From NCBI RefSeq assembly GCF_029222925.1, contig NZ_JARHUI010000002.1, positions 186,001 through 250,000 on the forward strand: 64,000 bases of DNA, read 5' to 3'. Positions 1 through 11,701 of this stretch are shown here, piece after piece. Each line of letters opens with the position of its first letter. Position 1 is the first letter of the stretch. The position numbers and the translations under genes are program-made. The stretch comes from Algoriphagus sp. CAU 1675. GTDB taxonomy: Bacteria > Bacteroidota > Bacteroidia > Cytophagales > Cyclobacteriaceae. The notes under the pieces were generated by a model. The model made no database searches. It saw only the letters and a list, made by a program, of their open reading frames with translations, and had not been told where the DNA came from.

Positions 1-1085
1 AGGCACTGAAAGAAGGGGCCACTGATTTTATTCTCAAGCCTTGGCAAAACGAAAAGTTACTTGCAACTCTCTCTGCGGCTGTCAGACTGAAAGAAAGCTA
101 CAACGAAGTAGAAAAGCTTCAGAAAAAACAAAAGCAGCTTCAGACAGATATGAAGAAGCCTTATACCGACATTATCGGGAACAGTGCTTCCATGAAAAAC
201 ATCTTTTCCATCATTGACAAAGTTGCTCAGACTGATGCCAATGTTTTGATTTTGGGAGAAAACGGAACAGGAAAAGAGCTGATTGCCCGTGCCATCCACG
301 AGCGCTCACTGCGAAAAGAAGAGATCTTCGTAGGTGTGGACATGGGAGCAATTACGGAGACCCTGTTTGAATCTGAACTTTTCGGTCATAAGCGAGGAGC
401 ATTTACCGATGCAAAAGAAGACCGTGCAGGTAGATTTGAGGTTGCGGACAAGGGCACCTTGTTTCTGGACGAAATCGGAAATCTTTCCATGCCACTCCAA
501 TCCAAACTTTTAACAGTACTTCAGAAAAGAGAAGTGACCAGAATCGGTACCAATAAGTCGGTTCCTGTAGATATCCGATTGATCTGTGCCACCAATATGC
601 CGGTCCATGAAATGGTTATGGACAATTCCTTCCGTCAGGATTTACTTTACCGGATCAATACGGTTGAGATTTTCCTTCCACCACTGCGTGAAAGGCATGA
701 TGACATCCCTCAATTAGCCAACCATTTCCTGAAGGTCTACTCTCAGAAATACAGAAAAAATTTCACAGGATTTAAAGCAAATGCCATGGAGTTGCTGCAG
801 CGCTACCCTTGGCCAGGTAATATCCGTGAATTGCAACATGCCATTGAACGGGCAATCATCATGGCTGAAGGAGATGAGCTGGACAGCCGAGATTTCTTCT
901 TCCTTTCTTCCAAGCCTGCCTCAGAAAAAGCTCCTGTAAATACCACATTGAATCTGGACGATATGGAAAGAAGTACCATTCAAAGAGCAATCGATAAAAA
1001 CGGAGGAAATATTTCAAAGGCAGCCAAAGAACTGGGCTTGACACGAGCTTCACTATACCGAAGATTGGAAAAATATGGATTATAA
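1..1085 (+). CDS. NtrC-family sigma-54-dependent response regulator (5' end outside the window)
   Basis: The open frame runs in from the window edge, so the start codon is missing. The first residues (DFILKPW) are the end of a receiver domain, including the conserved Lys-Pro. The AAA+ domain follows, with Walker A GENGTGKE, the sigma-54 loop GAFTDA (family consensus GAFTGA), Walker [10 protein letters not shown] and an arginine-finger region near [10 protein letters not shown] Fis-type helix-turn-helix ([19 protein letters not shown]) closes the protein. Known of the family: phosphorylation drives ATP-dependent opening of sigma-54 promoters. It overlaps the following histidine kinase by 11 bases, so the two form a two-component pair. 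The input signal cannot be read from the sequence. Confidence 0.93.
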   Translation, partial: ALKEGATDFILKPWQNEKLLATLSAAVRLKESYNEVEKLQKKQKQLQTDMKKPYTDIIGNSASMKNIFSIIDKVAQTDANVLILGENGTGKELIARAIHERSLRKEEIFVGVDMGAITETLFESELFGHKRGAFTDAKEDRAGRFEVADKGTLFLDEIGNLSMPLQSKLLTVLQKREVTRIGTNKSVPVDIRLICATNMPVHEMVMDNSFRQDLLYRINTVEIFLPPLRERHDDIPQLANHFLKVYSQKYRKNFTGFKANAMELLQRYPWPGNIRELQHAIERAIIMAEGDELDSRDFFFLSSKPASEKAPVNTTLNLDDMERSTIQRAIDKNGGNISKAAKELGLTRASLYRRLEKYGL

Positions 1086-2418
1086 AGTCGGCTTATTAGG
1101 ACGAATTGTCCTCTTGGCGGCGGCACTTTTTTTATTGGCCACTTCCATTTTCAATGAATGGGGAGTCTTTATGATTTCCCTGCTGATCATCATGGTGATT
1201 TTCCAGATCATCTTTTTGATCCGCTATTCTGAAAGCTCCTTCAAAAAAGTCAGGGTCTTCCTTGACAACATTAAACAGGACAAATACTCCCAGGTTTACC
1301 CAGTGAAATTTGACGGGACCGAAACCGACGATCTCCATATTGAGTTCAATGCAATCCTGGCAAAACTCAAAGAAGACCAAGCAGAAAAAGAGGCCAATTA
1401 CCAGTATTTCCGCTCGGTGTTTAAGCATCTGAGCATAGGCTTGATCACCTTTGGGGAAAATGGAGAAATACAGATCCTCAATACGGCAGCACGCAGAATC
1501 CTGAATGTGGACGTACTGAAAAACATCGGGGAAATCGAAAGCATCAATAAAGAACTGTTTTTAGCCATCCAAAACCTCCGAACAGGTGGCAGCGAACTCA
1601 TTAAAATCGCCCATCCGGATGGAATCATGCAGCTGTCCGTCTATGTGATCGAACTTTTGATGCGCGGGGAAAAATTCAAACTCGTATCGCTTCAGAACAT
1701 CCAATCCGAGCTGGAAGAAAAGGAAATGGAAGCCTGGCAAAACCTGGTAAAAATCCTTACTCATGAAATCATGAATTCTATCGCTCCGATCTCCTCATTA
1801 GCAGGAACCATCAAAAGCGATATTGAATCCAAAATGGACAATCAGGAAGAACTGACCATCACTGACCTTGAAGATTACCTGATGGGTATCAGCACCATTG
1901 AAAAACGCTCCGAAGGCCTGACCAGCTTTGTATCTGACTTCCGAAGTCTCGCCCATATCCCAACTCCAAAATTCAGCAGCATCCGGATTGCCAAGCTTTT
2001 TGAGCAATTGGAAGTCCTTCTCCATCATCAATTGGAATCAGGAAATATTCAAGTCAATATTGATTTGGAGCCTGAAGAACTCATCCTTTTTGGAGACCAG
2101 ACCCAAATCGAACAAGTCCTGATCAACTTAACCCAGAATGCCATTCAGGCACTGGAAGATGCTGAAGAAAAGACAATCACACTTCGGGGCTACATTGATG
2201 AAGCTGGCAAAATCATCCTGGAAGTAAGTGACACGGGCAAAGGAATTGAAGAGGAAGCCTTAAGTAAAATCTTCATCCCATTCTTCACTACCAAAAAGAA
2301 AGGGTCCGGAATTGGACTCAGTCTTTCCAAACAGATCATGCGTCGACACAAAGGAAACATTCAGGTCAGTTCCAAGCTAGATGAAGGTACTACCTTCAAA
2401 CTCATCTTCAACGGGTAA
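1075..2418 (+). CDS. NtrY-like membrane sensor histidine kinase
   Basis: Two membrane segments lie at about residues 8-25 and 30-50. A linker and a PAS-like region (about 105-205) follow. The phosphoacceptor is His230 in the H-box (LTHEIMNSIAP), then come the N-box (QVLINLTQNAIQAL), the G1 box (DTGKGI), the F-box (FIPFFTT) and the G2 box (GSGIGLSL). There is almost no periplasmic domain between the two membrane segments, so the signal is probably sensed in the membrane or the cytoplasm (inference). Its start lies inside the 3' end of the NtrC-like regulator, which makes translational coupling and partnership likely. The organisation matches the NtrY/AtoS type; no ligand can be assigned. Confidence 0.93.
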   Translation: MDYKVGLLGRIVLLAAALFLLATSIFNEWGVFMISLLIIMVIFQIIFLIRYSESSFKKVRVFLDNIKQDKYSQVYPVKFDGTETDDLHIEFNAILAKLKEDQAEKEANYQYFRSVFKHLSIGLITFGENGEIQILNTAARRILNVDVLKNIGEIESINKELFLAIQNLRTGGSELIKIAHPDGIMQLSVYVIELLMRGEKFKLVSLQNIQSELEEKEMEAWQNLVKILTHEIMNSIAPISSLAGTIKSDIESKMDNQEELTITDLEDYLMGISTIEKRSEGLTSFVSDFRSLAHIPTPKFSSIRIAKLFEQLEVLLHHQLESGNIQVNIDLEPEELILFGDQTQIEQVLINLTQNAIQALEDAEEKTITLRGYIDEAGKIILEVSDTGKGIEEEALSKIFIPFFTTKKKGSGIGLSLSKQIMRRHKGNIQVSSKLDEGTTFKLIFNG

Positions 2419-2436
2419 AAAGCCCAACAAGCCTTA

Positions 2437-2856
2437 TCAGGAGATTCTGACAAACGCCAGCTTTTCTACCTCAGTTTGTTTATAAATTAGCAAACCAAGG
2501 GAAATCAATGCTAGATTTTTTATGATATACTGACCGATCAAAGTTGGGGTAAGCCACATTTGCCAAGTATCCTCTGGAAGCAACAATTCGGGAAGAAAGG
2601 TCAACACCATATGAAAAAGGAGAATGTAAAGGGAAAATCTCGTGAGTCCGGGAACCAACCAAATTATGCCTATAAAACATTCAAATGCCCCAAAAAGCCT
2701 ATTGAAGATTTGAAAAGAAATGATCTCAGGAAAGAGTTGATCAAATAGATTATGAACTAAGGGTTCTGCAGGAGATATCCCGATTACTTTTAAAATTCCG
2801 AACCAGAAGAAGATTACAAATAGGGAAACACGTCCAAGGAGTACAAGTTTTTTCAT
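2437..2856 (-). CDS. DoxX-like small integral membrane protein
   Basis: The protein has 139 residues and four probable membrane helices, starting MKKLVLLGRVSLFVIFFWFG. The first helix with the GILK motif, followed by FNRLFGAFECFIGIIW, resembles DoxX/DUF417-type proteins. The open frame extends 43 codons further upstream without a membrane or signal character, so the internal ATG was chosen. It converges with the histidine kinase gene, 18 bases apart. DoxX-like proteins are linked in some species to redox or thiol stress at the membrane; no substrate or partner can be inferred here. Confidence 0.7.
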   Translation of the reverse strand: MKKLVLLGRVSLFVIFFWFGILKVIGISPAEPLVHNLFDQLFPEIISFQIFNRLFGAFECFIGIIWLVPGLTRFSLYILLFHMVLTFLPELLLPEDTWQMWLTPTLIGQYIIKNLALISLGLLIYKQTEVEKLAFVRIS

Positions 2857-3069
2857 ACGGGTATTGTTAAGACCTGAAACATACCTGTTCAAAATCAAGC
2901 TCTCAATGACAAAAATCAGTTTTTTTAAAGAATTTAATACATTTTCTATTCTGCCCTCAATTTTATAGGTATTACAGCGATTCAAGGGGGGCTAAAAAGA
3001 TTGATTTTATAGGCTTAACTGACAAGCATCATAGGAATTGAATAAGGGCTTTCCGAACTTAATTTCATC

Positions 3070-3486
3070 TTGAAAGCCTTCGATTACATATCACATACTG
3101 CGGATATTCGCATGAGAATTCGGGCTGACTCCTCTCCTGCCCTATTTGAGGCAGCCTTGGAGGGCATGAGCCAAATTATCAAGGCAGATGCCTGCAAGAA
3201 TCCACCTTTTTTCACTTTGACAATCCCTATCAATCTCAGGTCCAAAAACATAACCACACTTTTGATTGAATTTTTGGGAGAGGTATTGACACATTCCCAT
3301 TTGCATAATGCTATTTTCTGTAAACTCCAGATTAAAATTCTCAACGATCATTTTATCTCTGCATTGATTTTTGGATTCCCTGAGGAAAAAATAGATGAAG
3401 ACATCAAGGCAGTGACTTATCACGAAGCCGATGTTAAACTAAATCAAGACAAGCAATTAGAAACCATAATTGTATTTGACATTTGA
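3070..3486 (+). CDS. Archease, activator of the RtcB RNA ligase
   Basis: The 138-residue protein begins with KAFDYISHTADIRMRI, which carries the archease motif HTADI, and ends with an acidic strand (VFDI). Both ends supply the conserved acidic metal-binding residues in this family. Archease promotes guanylylation and turnover of RtcB, and rtcB follows after three bases, so the two are one transcription unit. The start must be TTG: an in-frame stop lies 25 bases upstream (3043-3045), and the first internal ATG would remove HTADI. A weak start may keep the activator below the ligase in amount (inference). Confidence 0.9.
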   Translation: MKAFDYISHTADIRMRIRADSSPALFEAALEGMSQIIKADACKNPPFFTLTIPINLRSKNITTLLIEFLGEVLTHSHLHNAIFCKLQIKILNDHFISALIFGFPEEKIDEDIKAVTYHEADVKLNQDKQLETIIVFDI

Positions 3487-3489
3487 GCC

Positions 3490-4935
3490 ATGGACCTAAA
3501 GCAACATATCCAAAAAGTAGATGAATACCTTTGGGAAATCCCCCAAAAAACCCGGGAAGGCATGCGCGTACCTGCTCAAATCTATGCCTCAGATAAGTTG
3601 ATGCAAGAGCTGGGAAATGATAATTCTTTGGAGCAACTCACCAATGTTGCCATGCTTCCCGGCATCAAAAAAGCTTCGATTGTTATGCCTGATGTTCATG
3701 AAGGCTATGGTTTTCCCATAGGCGGAGTGGCAGCAACCGAGTGGCCTCATGGGGTAATTTCTCCAGGAGGAATAGGATATGATATCAATTGTGGAGTCAG
3801 AATTCTTTGTTCCGAATTGGAAAGAAAGGATCTTAAAAATCGGGGAGAAGAACTCGCAAAAGCCCTCTATGCGCATATTCCCTCAGGGGTGGGAAAAGGA
3901 GGTTCCCTTCATCTGGATGAATCAGAACTGGATAAAGTATTGAGAAAAGGTGCACAATGGGCACTTGAAAACGGGTTTGCAGAAATGGAGGATATAGAAC
4001 ACATTGAATCCAATGGCTGCTTGAAAGATGCAGACCCAGACTTCGTGTCAGAATATGCAAAAAAACGAGGGGCTGACCAATTGGGAACCATAGGTTCGGG
4101 AAACCACTTTTTGGAAGTTTCTTATGTGGATGAAATTTTTGATTCTGAATCAGCTCGGGCATTTGGCTTGAAAAAGAACCAACTAATCATACTAATCCAC
4201 ACTGGATCCAGAGGCCTGGGACACCAAATTGCTTCAGATTACCTCAAACAAATGGTATCCACCTTAGATTCCTATCACATCCAATTACCAGACCGTGAAC
4301 TGGCCTGTGCACCCTTTGACTCCAAAGACGGTCAGGCCTATTTCAAAGCCATGGCTGCCGCAGCGAATTTTGCTTGGTGTAATAGACAGGTGATCACTTC
4401 AAAAACCAGGGAACTATGGAGGGAGTTTTTTGGCAAAGAAAAAGGGGGGCTTCGGCTTTTGTACGATGTAGCCCACAATATTGCCAAAGTTGAAGAGCAC
4501 ATCGTGGACGGAAAGAAAATAAAACTGATCATTCACAGAAAGGGCTCAACACGATCTTTTGGCCCCCACAACCCGGAAATCCCTGAGGCCCTCCGCTCCA
4601 CAGGACAACCCGTGATCATTCCGGGAAGCATGGGAACCGCATCCTATGTGATGGTAGGAACACAGACTGCCATGGAAAAAACATTTGGATCTACCTGTCA
4701 TGGGGCAGGAAGAAGAATGTCCCGGCATGCAGCCACCCGAAATGTCAACATCCATAATTTGGAAAAAGAACTATTGAGCATGGACATTCATGTGCGAGCC
4801 GGTTCAAGAAAAGGAGTAAGTGAAGAAGCTCCCATTGCCTACAAGGACATTGAAGAAGTGATCAATGTGGTTCACAATGCAGAAATCGCCCGAAAAGTGG
4901 CAAGACTGAAACCCATGGTCGTGATCAAAGGCTGA
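3490..4935 (+). CDS. rtcB: RNA-splicing ligase RtcB
   Basis: This is a full-length RtcB of 481 residues. Visible are PDVHEGYGFPIGGVAA, the metal site GYDINCGVR (Asp98, Cys101), GSGNHFLE (His206), HTGSRGLGHQ (His237), VAHN (His330) and STCHGAGRRMSRH, whose His404 is the residue that accepts GMP. RtcB joins 2',3'-cyclic phosphate (or 3'-phosphate) RNA ends to 5'-OH ends with GTP and manganese. In bacteria it serves RNA repair. The upstream archease supports an active, multiple-turnover enzyme. No RtcR regulator or RtcA cyclase gene is next to it. A 107-base gap separates it from the next small gene. Confidence 0.96.
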   Translation: MDLKQHIQKVDEYLWEIPQKTREGMRVPAQIYASDKLMQELGNDNSLEQLTNVAMLPGIKKASIVMPDVHEGYGFPIGGVAATEWPHGVISPGGIGYDINCGVRILCSELERKDLKNRGEELAKALYAHIPSGVGKGGSLHLDESELDKVLRKGAQWALENGFAEMEDIEHIESNGCLKDADPDFVSEYAKKRGADQLGTIGSGNHFLEVSYVDEIFDSESARAFGLKKNQLIILIHTGSRGLGHQIASDYLKQMVSTLDSYHIQLPDRELACAPFDSKDGQAYFKAMAAAANFAWCNRQVITSKTRELWREFFGKEKGGLRLLYDVAHNIAKVEEHIVDGKKIKLIIHRKGSTRSFGPHNPEIPEALRSTGQPVIIPGSMGTASYVMVGTQTAMEKTFGSTCHGAGRRMSRHAATRNVNIHNLEKELLSMDIHVRAGSRKGVSEEAPIAYKDIEEVINVVHNAEIARKVARLKPMVVIKG

Positions 4936-5042
4936 TTGACTTTAATTTTTCCAAACAGTGACCATTATCATAAAATTTATCAAAGGTTCAGGTTACCTTA
5001 ATTTTTGAAAATGAATTTGTTGAGCCGTAAAATTCTTGAGTT

Positions 5043-5300
5043 ATGAAACCTCATCCTCATAATTTACCCCCTAAAGCTGTGGATTACATTCGCAAAAATT
5101 TCCAGGAAGACTTCCTCTTGAACTTGTCAGAAATCAAGATGATCCAGGAGGAACCTCATTATTTTGTAGAGGTTGCAAAGGACAATTACCTCCACAAACT
5201 TCAATTTGATAAAGCGGGAACCTTGATAAATAAAGAGGCTACCGAGGCCTTTCCTTCAAATGACCACGATGGCAAAACATTCGGAGAGATACCAGAATAA
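5043..5300 (+). CDS. Small PepSY-like protein, function unknown
   Basis: This is an 85-residue protein without a signal peptide. An N-terminal helix (AVDYIRKNF) is followed by strand-rich segments (YFVEVAKDNYLHKLQFDKAG), a layout that resembles the PepSY-like/DUF2874 fold common in Bacteroidota. Most relatives of that fold are secreted, so the lack of a leader is unusual. It sits alone after rtcB and converges with the CapA-like gene, 17 bases apart. The family match is by pattern only. Confidence 0.6.
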   Translation: MKPHPHNLPPKAVDYIRKNFQEDFLLNLSEIKMIQEEPHYFVEVAKDNYLHKLQFDKAGTLINKEATEAFPSNDHDGKTFGEIPE

Positions 5301-5317
5301 TCCCTTGGATGAATCCT

Positions 5318-6277
5318 TTAAAAATTAAGAACTCCATCCTCTCCCAAAACCGTATCAAATTCCGATGAAGATTTTTGAAAGCGTCTCATCACCCATTGAT
5401 AATCTTCGCCAATGGCCTTATTGGCTTGGTAATCAAAAATCCTGACAGGAATTACTTCAAGCTTTTTCACTCCTGAACAACCCACATAAATCTCAAAAAA
5501 AGCTGAACGGTCATTTCTCAGCAAAGGATCTACTACATAATCATCCACAAAGTCCCCCGTATCATACAGGATCAAACCTCCATGATATTGTTCAACAGCC
5601 TGAAAAATATGAGCACTGTGACCATGGATTATATTCGCCCCATGATCAATCATAGAGTGGGCAAATTGGACAAATTCCTCTGGAGGGCTTTCTACCATAT
5701 TGGGGCCCCAGTGAATGGACACCACAAGGCAATCACACTGGCGCCTTGCTTTTTCTATTGTTTGGAGAACCTTTGCTCTATCTTTCTCACTTTCAATTTC
5801 CAGATAATTTGTTCCTGGCCCCTTACCAGCCTTCCAGGTCGATTCATTATCCGTCATTCCAATCACTCCAACCCTTATTCCTTTTATTTCAACAAATTCA
5901 GGGGACTCGGCTTCCTCTAGATTCATCCCGGCTCCTACATATTTGATACCAGCCCCTTTCAGAGTATTTAGCGTTTCAATCAATCCAGACTCCCCATAGT
6001 CCAAAACATGGTTATTGGCCAGATTTACCACCGTTATCCTTGCCTTGACTAAGCTTTCTACCTTATCAGGCTTGGCTTTGAAGTTGAAAGTTTTGAGCAC
6101 TTTATCCTCACTATTTGTCAAGGCAGTTTCCAAGTTGATGATATTCAAATCAGTTTGTTGCATGATTGGCAAAACATCACCCCACGGATACCAATATCCC
6201 CGCTCGTCCAGGATGTGATCAAGTGTTCTCCCCAACATCACATCTCCGGCAAATCCAATTCTAAGAGTTTGGTCCAT
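5318..6277 (-). CDS. CapA-family metallophosphatase-like protein
   Basis: The 319-residue protein shows the calcineurin-like fold of the CapA/PgsA group: GFAGDVMLGR near the N-terminus, INLETALT, LANNHVLDYG, VSIHWGPN and HGHSAHIFQ. The Asp, Glu, Asn and His residues of these motifs form the metal site in relatives. CapA proteins take part in poly-gamma-glutamate capsule formation, but this one has no membrane anchor and none of the pgsB/C genes nearby. It is therefore more likely a cytoplasmic phosphoesterase of unknown substrate (inference). Confidence 0.85.
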   Translation of the reverse strand: MDQTLRIGFAGDVMLGRTLDHILDERGYWYPWGDVLPIMQQTDLNIINLETALTNSEDKVLKTFNFKAKPDKVESLVKARITVVNLANNHVLDYGESGLIETLNTLKGAGIKYVGAGMNLEEAESPEFVEIKGIRVGVIGMTDNESTWKAGKGPGTNYLEIESEKDRAKVLQTIEKARRQCDCLVVSIHWGPNMVESPPEEFVQFAHSMIDHGANIIHGHSAHIFQAVEQYHGGLILYDTGDFVDDYVVDPLLRNDRSAFFEIYVGCSGVKKLEVIPVRIFDYQANKAIGEDYQWVMRRFQKSSSEFDTVLGEDGVLNF

Positions 6278-6378
6278 TGCTAAAAATCTAGATTTTTTGG
6301 TCCTTCACAACTTACTTTTGATCTAAGAACATAACAATGATTTTGGTCAGGGAAGACTTTTAGAAGGGAAGCAATTAA

Positions 6379-6404
6379 AAAGGCGACCCCAATGGATCGC
6401 CTTT
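6379..6404 (-). terminator. Intrinsic terminator of katG
   Basis: The inverted repeat AAAGGCGA...TCGCCTTT has an inner CC/GG pair and, read on the minus strand, is followed by a T-rich tract. It lies about 20 bases after the katG stop. Confidence 0.8.
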
Positions 6405-6424
6405 ATGACTTGAATAGATTGAAA

Positions 6425-8925
<2,501 letters not shown>

Positions 8926-8932
<7 letters not shown>

Positions 8933-8960
8933 AAAACCCAGCCTCTAGGAGCTGGGTTTT
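8926..8960 (-). terminator. Intrinsic terminator of the S9 peptidase gene
   Basis: The 10-bp arms AAAACCCAGC and GCTGGGTTTT enclose an 8-base loop. On the minus strand a run of T follows directly. It lies 27 bases after the peptidase stop. Confidence 0.9.
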
Positions 8961-8986
8961 CATTCTTATCAAAACGAGTAAAGTAT

Positions 8987-11461
8987 TTAATCATCCTTGG
9001 GTTTATCCCTTTGCATCTCTACCATATCCACAGGAGGAGGAGTATTGTCTCCCAAAAGATGGCGTACAAAATAATCCCCCATTTTCCAGAAGAAGTATTC
9101 TGTCATATCCCCATATCCATGACGCTGTCCAGGCAGGATCACAAACTCAAAGCGCTTTCCAGCCTTGATCAATGCATTGGCCATTCGAATAGTCCCCGCT
9201 GGGTGAACATTGTTGTCCACATCTCCAGTAGAAAGCATCAAATGCCCCTTCAGGTTTTTAGCTAAATCGGGATTCTTTTCAATCTGATAAACGAAAGTAG
9301 TATCCCCTTTTACAGAAACCTGCTCTTTCACACCATGGTGCTTTTCTGACCACCAACGGTTGTAGATATTGTTCTCGTGATTTCCAGCAGAGGAAACAGC
9401 CACCTTAAACACATCAGGGTAAACCAACATGGCCGCCGTTGACATAAAGCCTCCTCCGGAATGTCCATGAATCCCAACCTTGTTTCGGTCAATAAATGCA
9501 TGACGGTCAGCTAACTGGTCAATTGCAGCTTTTTTATCTGCTAAACCATAATCCCTCAAATCCCCATAACCATAATTATGATACCATTTGGAGCGGGCGG
9601 GATGTCCTCCCCTATTTCCCAAAGTTACCACCACAAAACCAAACTGAGCCAGACGGTCTGTTCGGTCCATACTTCTTCCAAAAGATTTGTTGACCGCTTC
9701 GGTCTGAGGCCCGGGATAGACATATTGAATCAAAGGATACTTGCGGGTAGAATCAAAATCAAATGGCTTATACATCACCCCATAAAGATCGGTAATTCCA
9801 TCATCTGCCTTGAATTTAAAGGGCTCCGGAAACTGGTATCCTGCTGCAAAAAGCTGGCTTAAGTCTGCCGTTTCCAAATCCATTACCTTATTCCCATTGC
9901 GGTCCATCAACACAGAAACCGGGGTGGTATTGACCCTTGAAAAGGTATTGACAAAATAAGCTGAATTGTCATTGATATCTATGTCATGGTTAAAATCCCC
10001 TTTGTTCAAGAGGCTAACTGCTCCACCGTCCAAATTCACACTATACAAGTGTTCGTAATAAAGATCTTCTCCTTTTTCACGTCCATTTGCAACAAAAAAC
10101 ACCTTTCTGTTTCTTTCATCAACCCTTGCCACTCCACTTACATGGAAGGTTCCCGTGGTAAGTTGTCGCTTCAGGGATCCATCTTTTCCATATAGGTATA
10201 AATGTCCCCATCCGTCCCTTTCAGACCACCAAATCAATTCATTCCCCAAGATTTCAAGTTTTGGAAAATCAATATAAGTATTGCTTCTCTCCTCGATCAG
10301 TACTTCCTTTTCATTGGTCTTTAAGTTCCATCTGCATACATCCACTCTTTTTAGATCCCGGGAAGTAATGGCAAAATAAAATCCATCCAAATCTCCCAAC
10401 CAAGTAGCAGGACGGAAGTCATCGTCCCGGGTATTGGCCGCAGGAGTGGTGGACCAAAGGCTGACTGTCTGATCCTTGAAAGTCGAAATCGGCAACTGAC
10501 TCATCTTTCCATTTGCAAAAGAATAGTGCAGCAATTCCGTCTGGGGTTGTTCCTTTTCACCCGGCATGGCATATTTATAGGTTTCCAATGTAGGGCGAGG
10601 GTTTCGTGTATTATGGATCACCCAAAGATCCTTTACTTCACGGGAATCTGTTCGGGTCAATACAAATTGTTTGGAATCCTGACTCCAAAGCACCCCTGCA
10701 CGCTTGCGGTCGTCTTTTTTCTTTTCTTCTTCCACATTGTCGTCCCCACGGCCAGCCCAACCGTATTCATAATCCTTTTCCCCATCCGAGGTCAACTGAT
10801 TCTCTACAATAGTGCTGTCTTTTTCATCCTTCACGGCCTTTAAAAAATTCTCCTTGTCCATCCAATACAGGTTGTAATTTTTCATGTAGACCACCTTGGA
10901 GGAATCAGGAGAAATATTGGCCCAGGAAAGTCGCTTTGGATCTTTTTCAGTTTCTATTTCTTGAAGCTGCTGGGAACTGATATTGAAAAGGAAGGTAAAA
11001 ACCTTCTTCTCAAGGGAATCCTTGGCATTTTTGTTTTTTTCCTTGATTTCAGCCCAATCCGATTTGACTACGTCCTGTGTACTTTTTACCTTAAACCGGA
11101 TGGTGTTTTCATCTTCAAGCAATTTCAGGTCATCCAATTTCAGATGCTGTCCATCAAACGGATCCTTGACCACCTTGGTGATTTCCATGGCAAGTTTATC
11201 CCTGTCAAATAACGCAGTCTTGGTTTTCCTCACAGGGTCCACCACATACCAGAATTTCCCCTCGCTGGTTTCGTATTCATACCAAAAACGATCTGACTTT
11301 TTCATCCAATGAGGATTCACACTGGTCGAAAAAATCATTTTCTTGAGTTTTTCCGGTGAAAAGCGGGCAGCCAGTTCATAGTTACCCGGGTAGATGGTTT
11401 CTTGGGCGGAGCTTACCAGATAGGTAAAAAAAAGCCCCAAAACCAAAATTGATTTTCTCAT
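8987..11461 (-). CDS. Exported S9 family peptidase (dipeptidyl-peptidase IV type)
   Basis: This is an 824-residue protein with a cleavable signal peptide (LVLGLFFTYLVSSAQ). The N-terminal two thirds form the DPP-IV-like beta-propeller. The C-terminal alpha/beta hydrolase domain carries the triad Ser668 (GHSGGGF), Asp747 (STGDVDNNVHP) and His781 (GQRHGYGD). Known enzymes of this type release X-Pro or X-Ala dipeptides from peptide N-termini in the periplasm or at the surface. The gene stands alone between a terminator and a 240-base divergent spacer. The exact specificity is not readable. Confidence 0.92.
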   Translation of the reverse strand: MRKSILVLGLFFTYLVSSAQETIYPGNYELAARFSPEKLKKMIFSTSVNPHWMKKSDRFWYEYETSEGKFWYVVDPVRKTKTALFDRDKLAMEITKVVKDPFDGQHLKLDDLKLLEDENTIRFKVKSTQDVVKSDWAEIKEKNKNAKDSLEKKVFTFLFNISSQQLQEIETEKDPKRLSWANISPDSSKVVYMKNYNLYWMDKENFLKAVKDEKDSTIVENQLTSDGEKDYEYGWAGRGDDNVEEEKKKDDRKRAGVLWSQDSKQFVLTRTDSREVKDLWVIHNTRNPRPTLETYKYAMPGEKEQPQTELLHYSFANGKMSQLPISTFKDQTVSLWSTTPAANTRDDDFRPATWLGDLDGFYFAITSRDLKRVDVCRWNLKTNEKEVLIEERSNTYIDFPKLEILGNELIWWSERDGWGHLYLYGKDGSLKRQLTTGTFHVSGVARVDERNRKVFFVANGREKGEDLYYEHLYSVNLDGGAVSLLNKGDFNHDIDINDNSAYFVNTFSRVNTTPVSVLMDRNGNKVMDLETADLSQLFAAGYQFPEPFKFKADDGITDLYGVMYKPFDFDSTRKYPLIQYVYPGPQTEAVNKSFGRSMDRTDRLAQFGFVVVTLGNRGGHPARSKWYHNYGYGDLRDYGLADKKAAIDQLADRHAFIDRNKVGIHGHSGGGFMSTAAMLVYPDVFKVAVSSAGNHENNIYNRWWSEKHHGVKEQVSVKGDTTFVYQIEKNPDLAKNLKGHLMLSTGDVDNNVHPAGTIRMANALIKAGKRFEFVILPGQRHGYGDMTEYFFWKMGDYFVRHLLGDNTPPPVDMVEMQRDKPKDD

Positions 11462-11701
11462 AATCTCTCTAGTTAAAATTCAGTTCGAAACTATATCAGG
11501 GACTCAAAAACTGCTATACCGCTTGCATAAAAAAGGCCAACTCGAACTAGTCTCAAGTCCATACGAAAACAAGCATTTTAATACATGCTTAACATGAATT
11601 TCATTTTTACCAAATAAAATTCTGAAAAAATAGCAATTCATTAATCAACCATTCATGACTGATTTATTTAAGGGTTATAGTTTTGAATCAAAACCAAACG
11701 T

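Noticed and set aside
2857-2985. N-terminal extension of the DoxX-like protein
   Set aside because: The 43 extra codons have no hydrophobic or family pattern, and the internal ATG gives a standard start.
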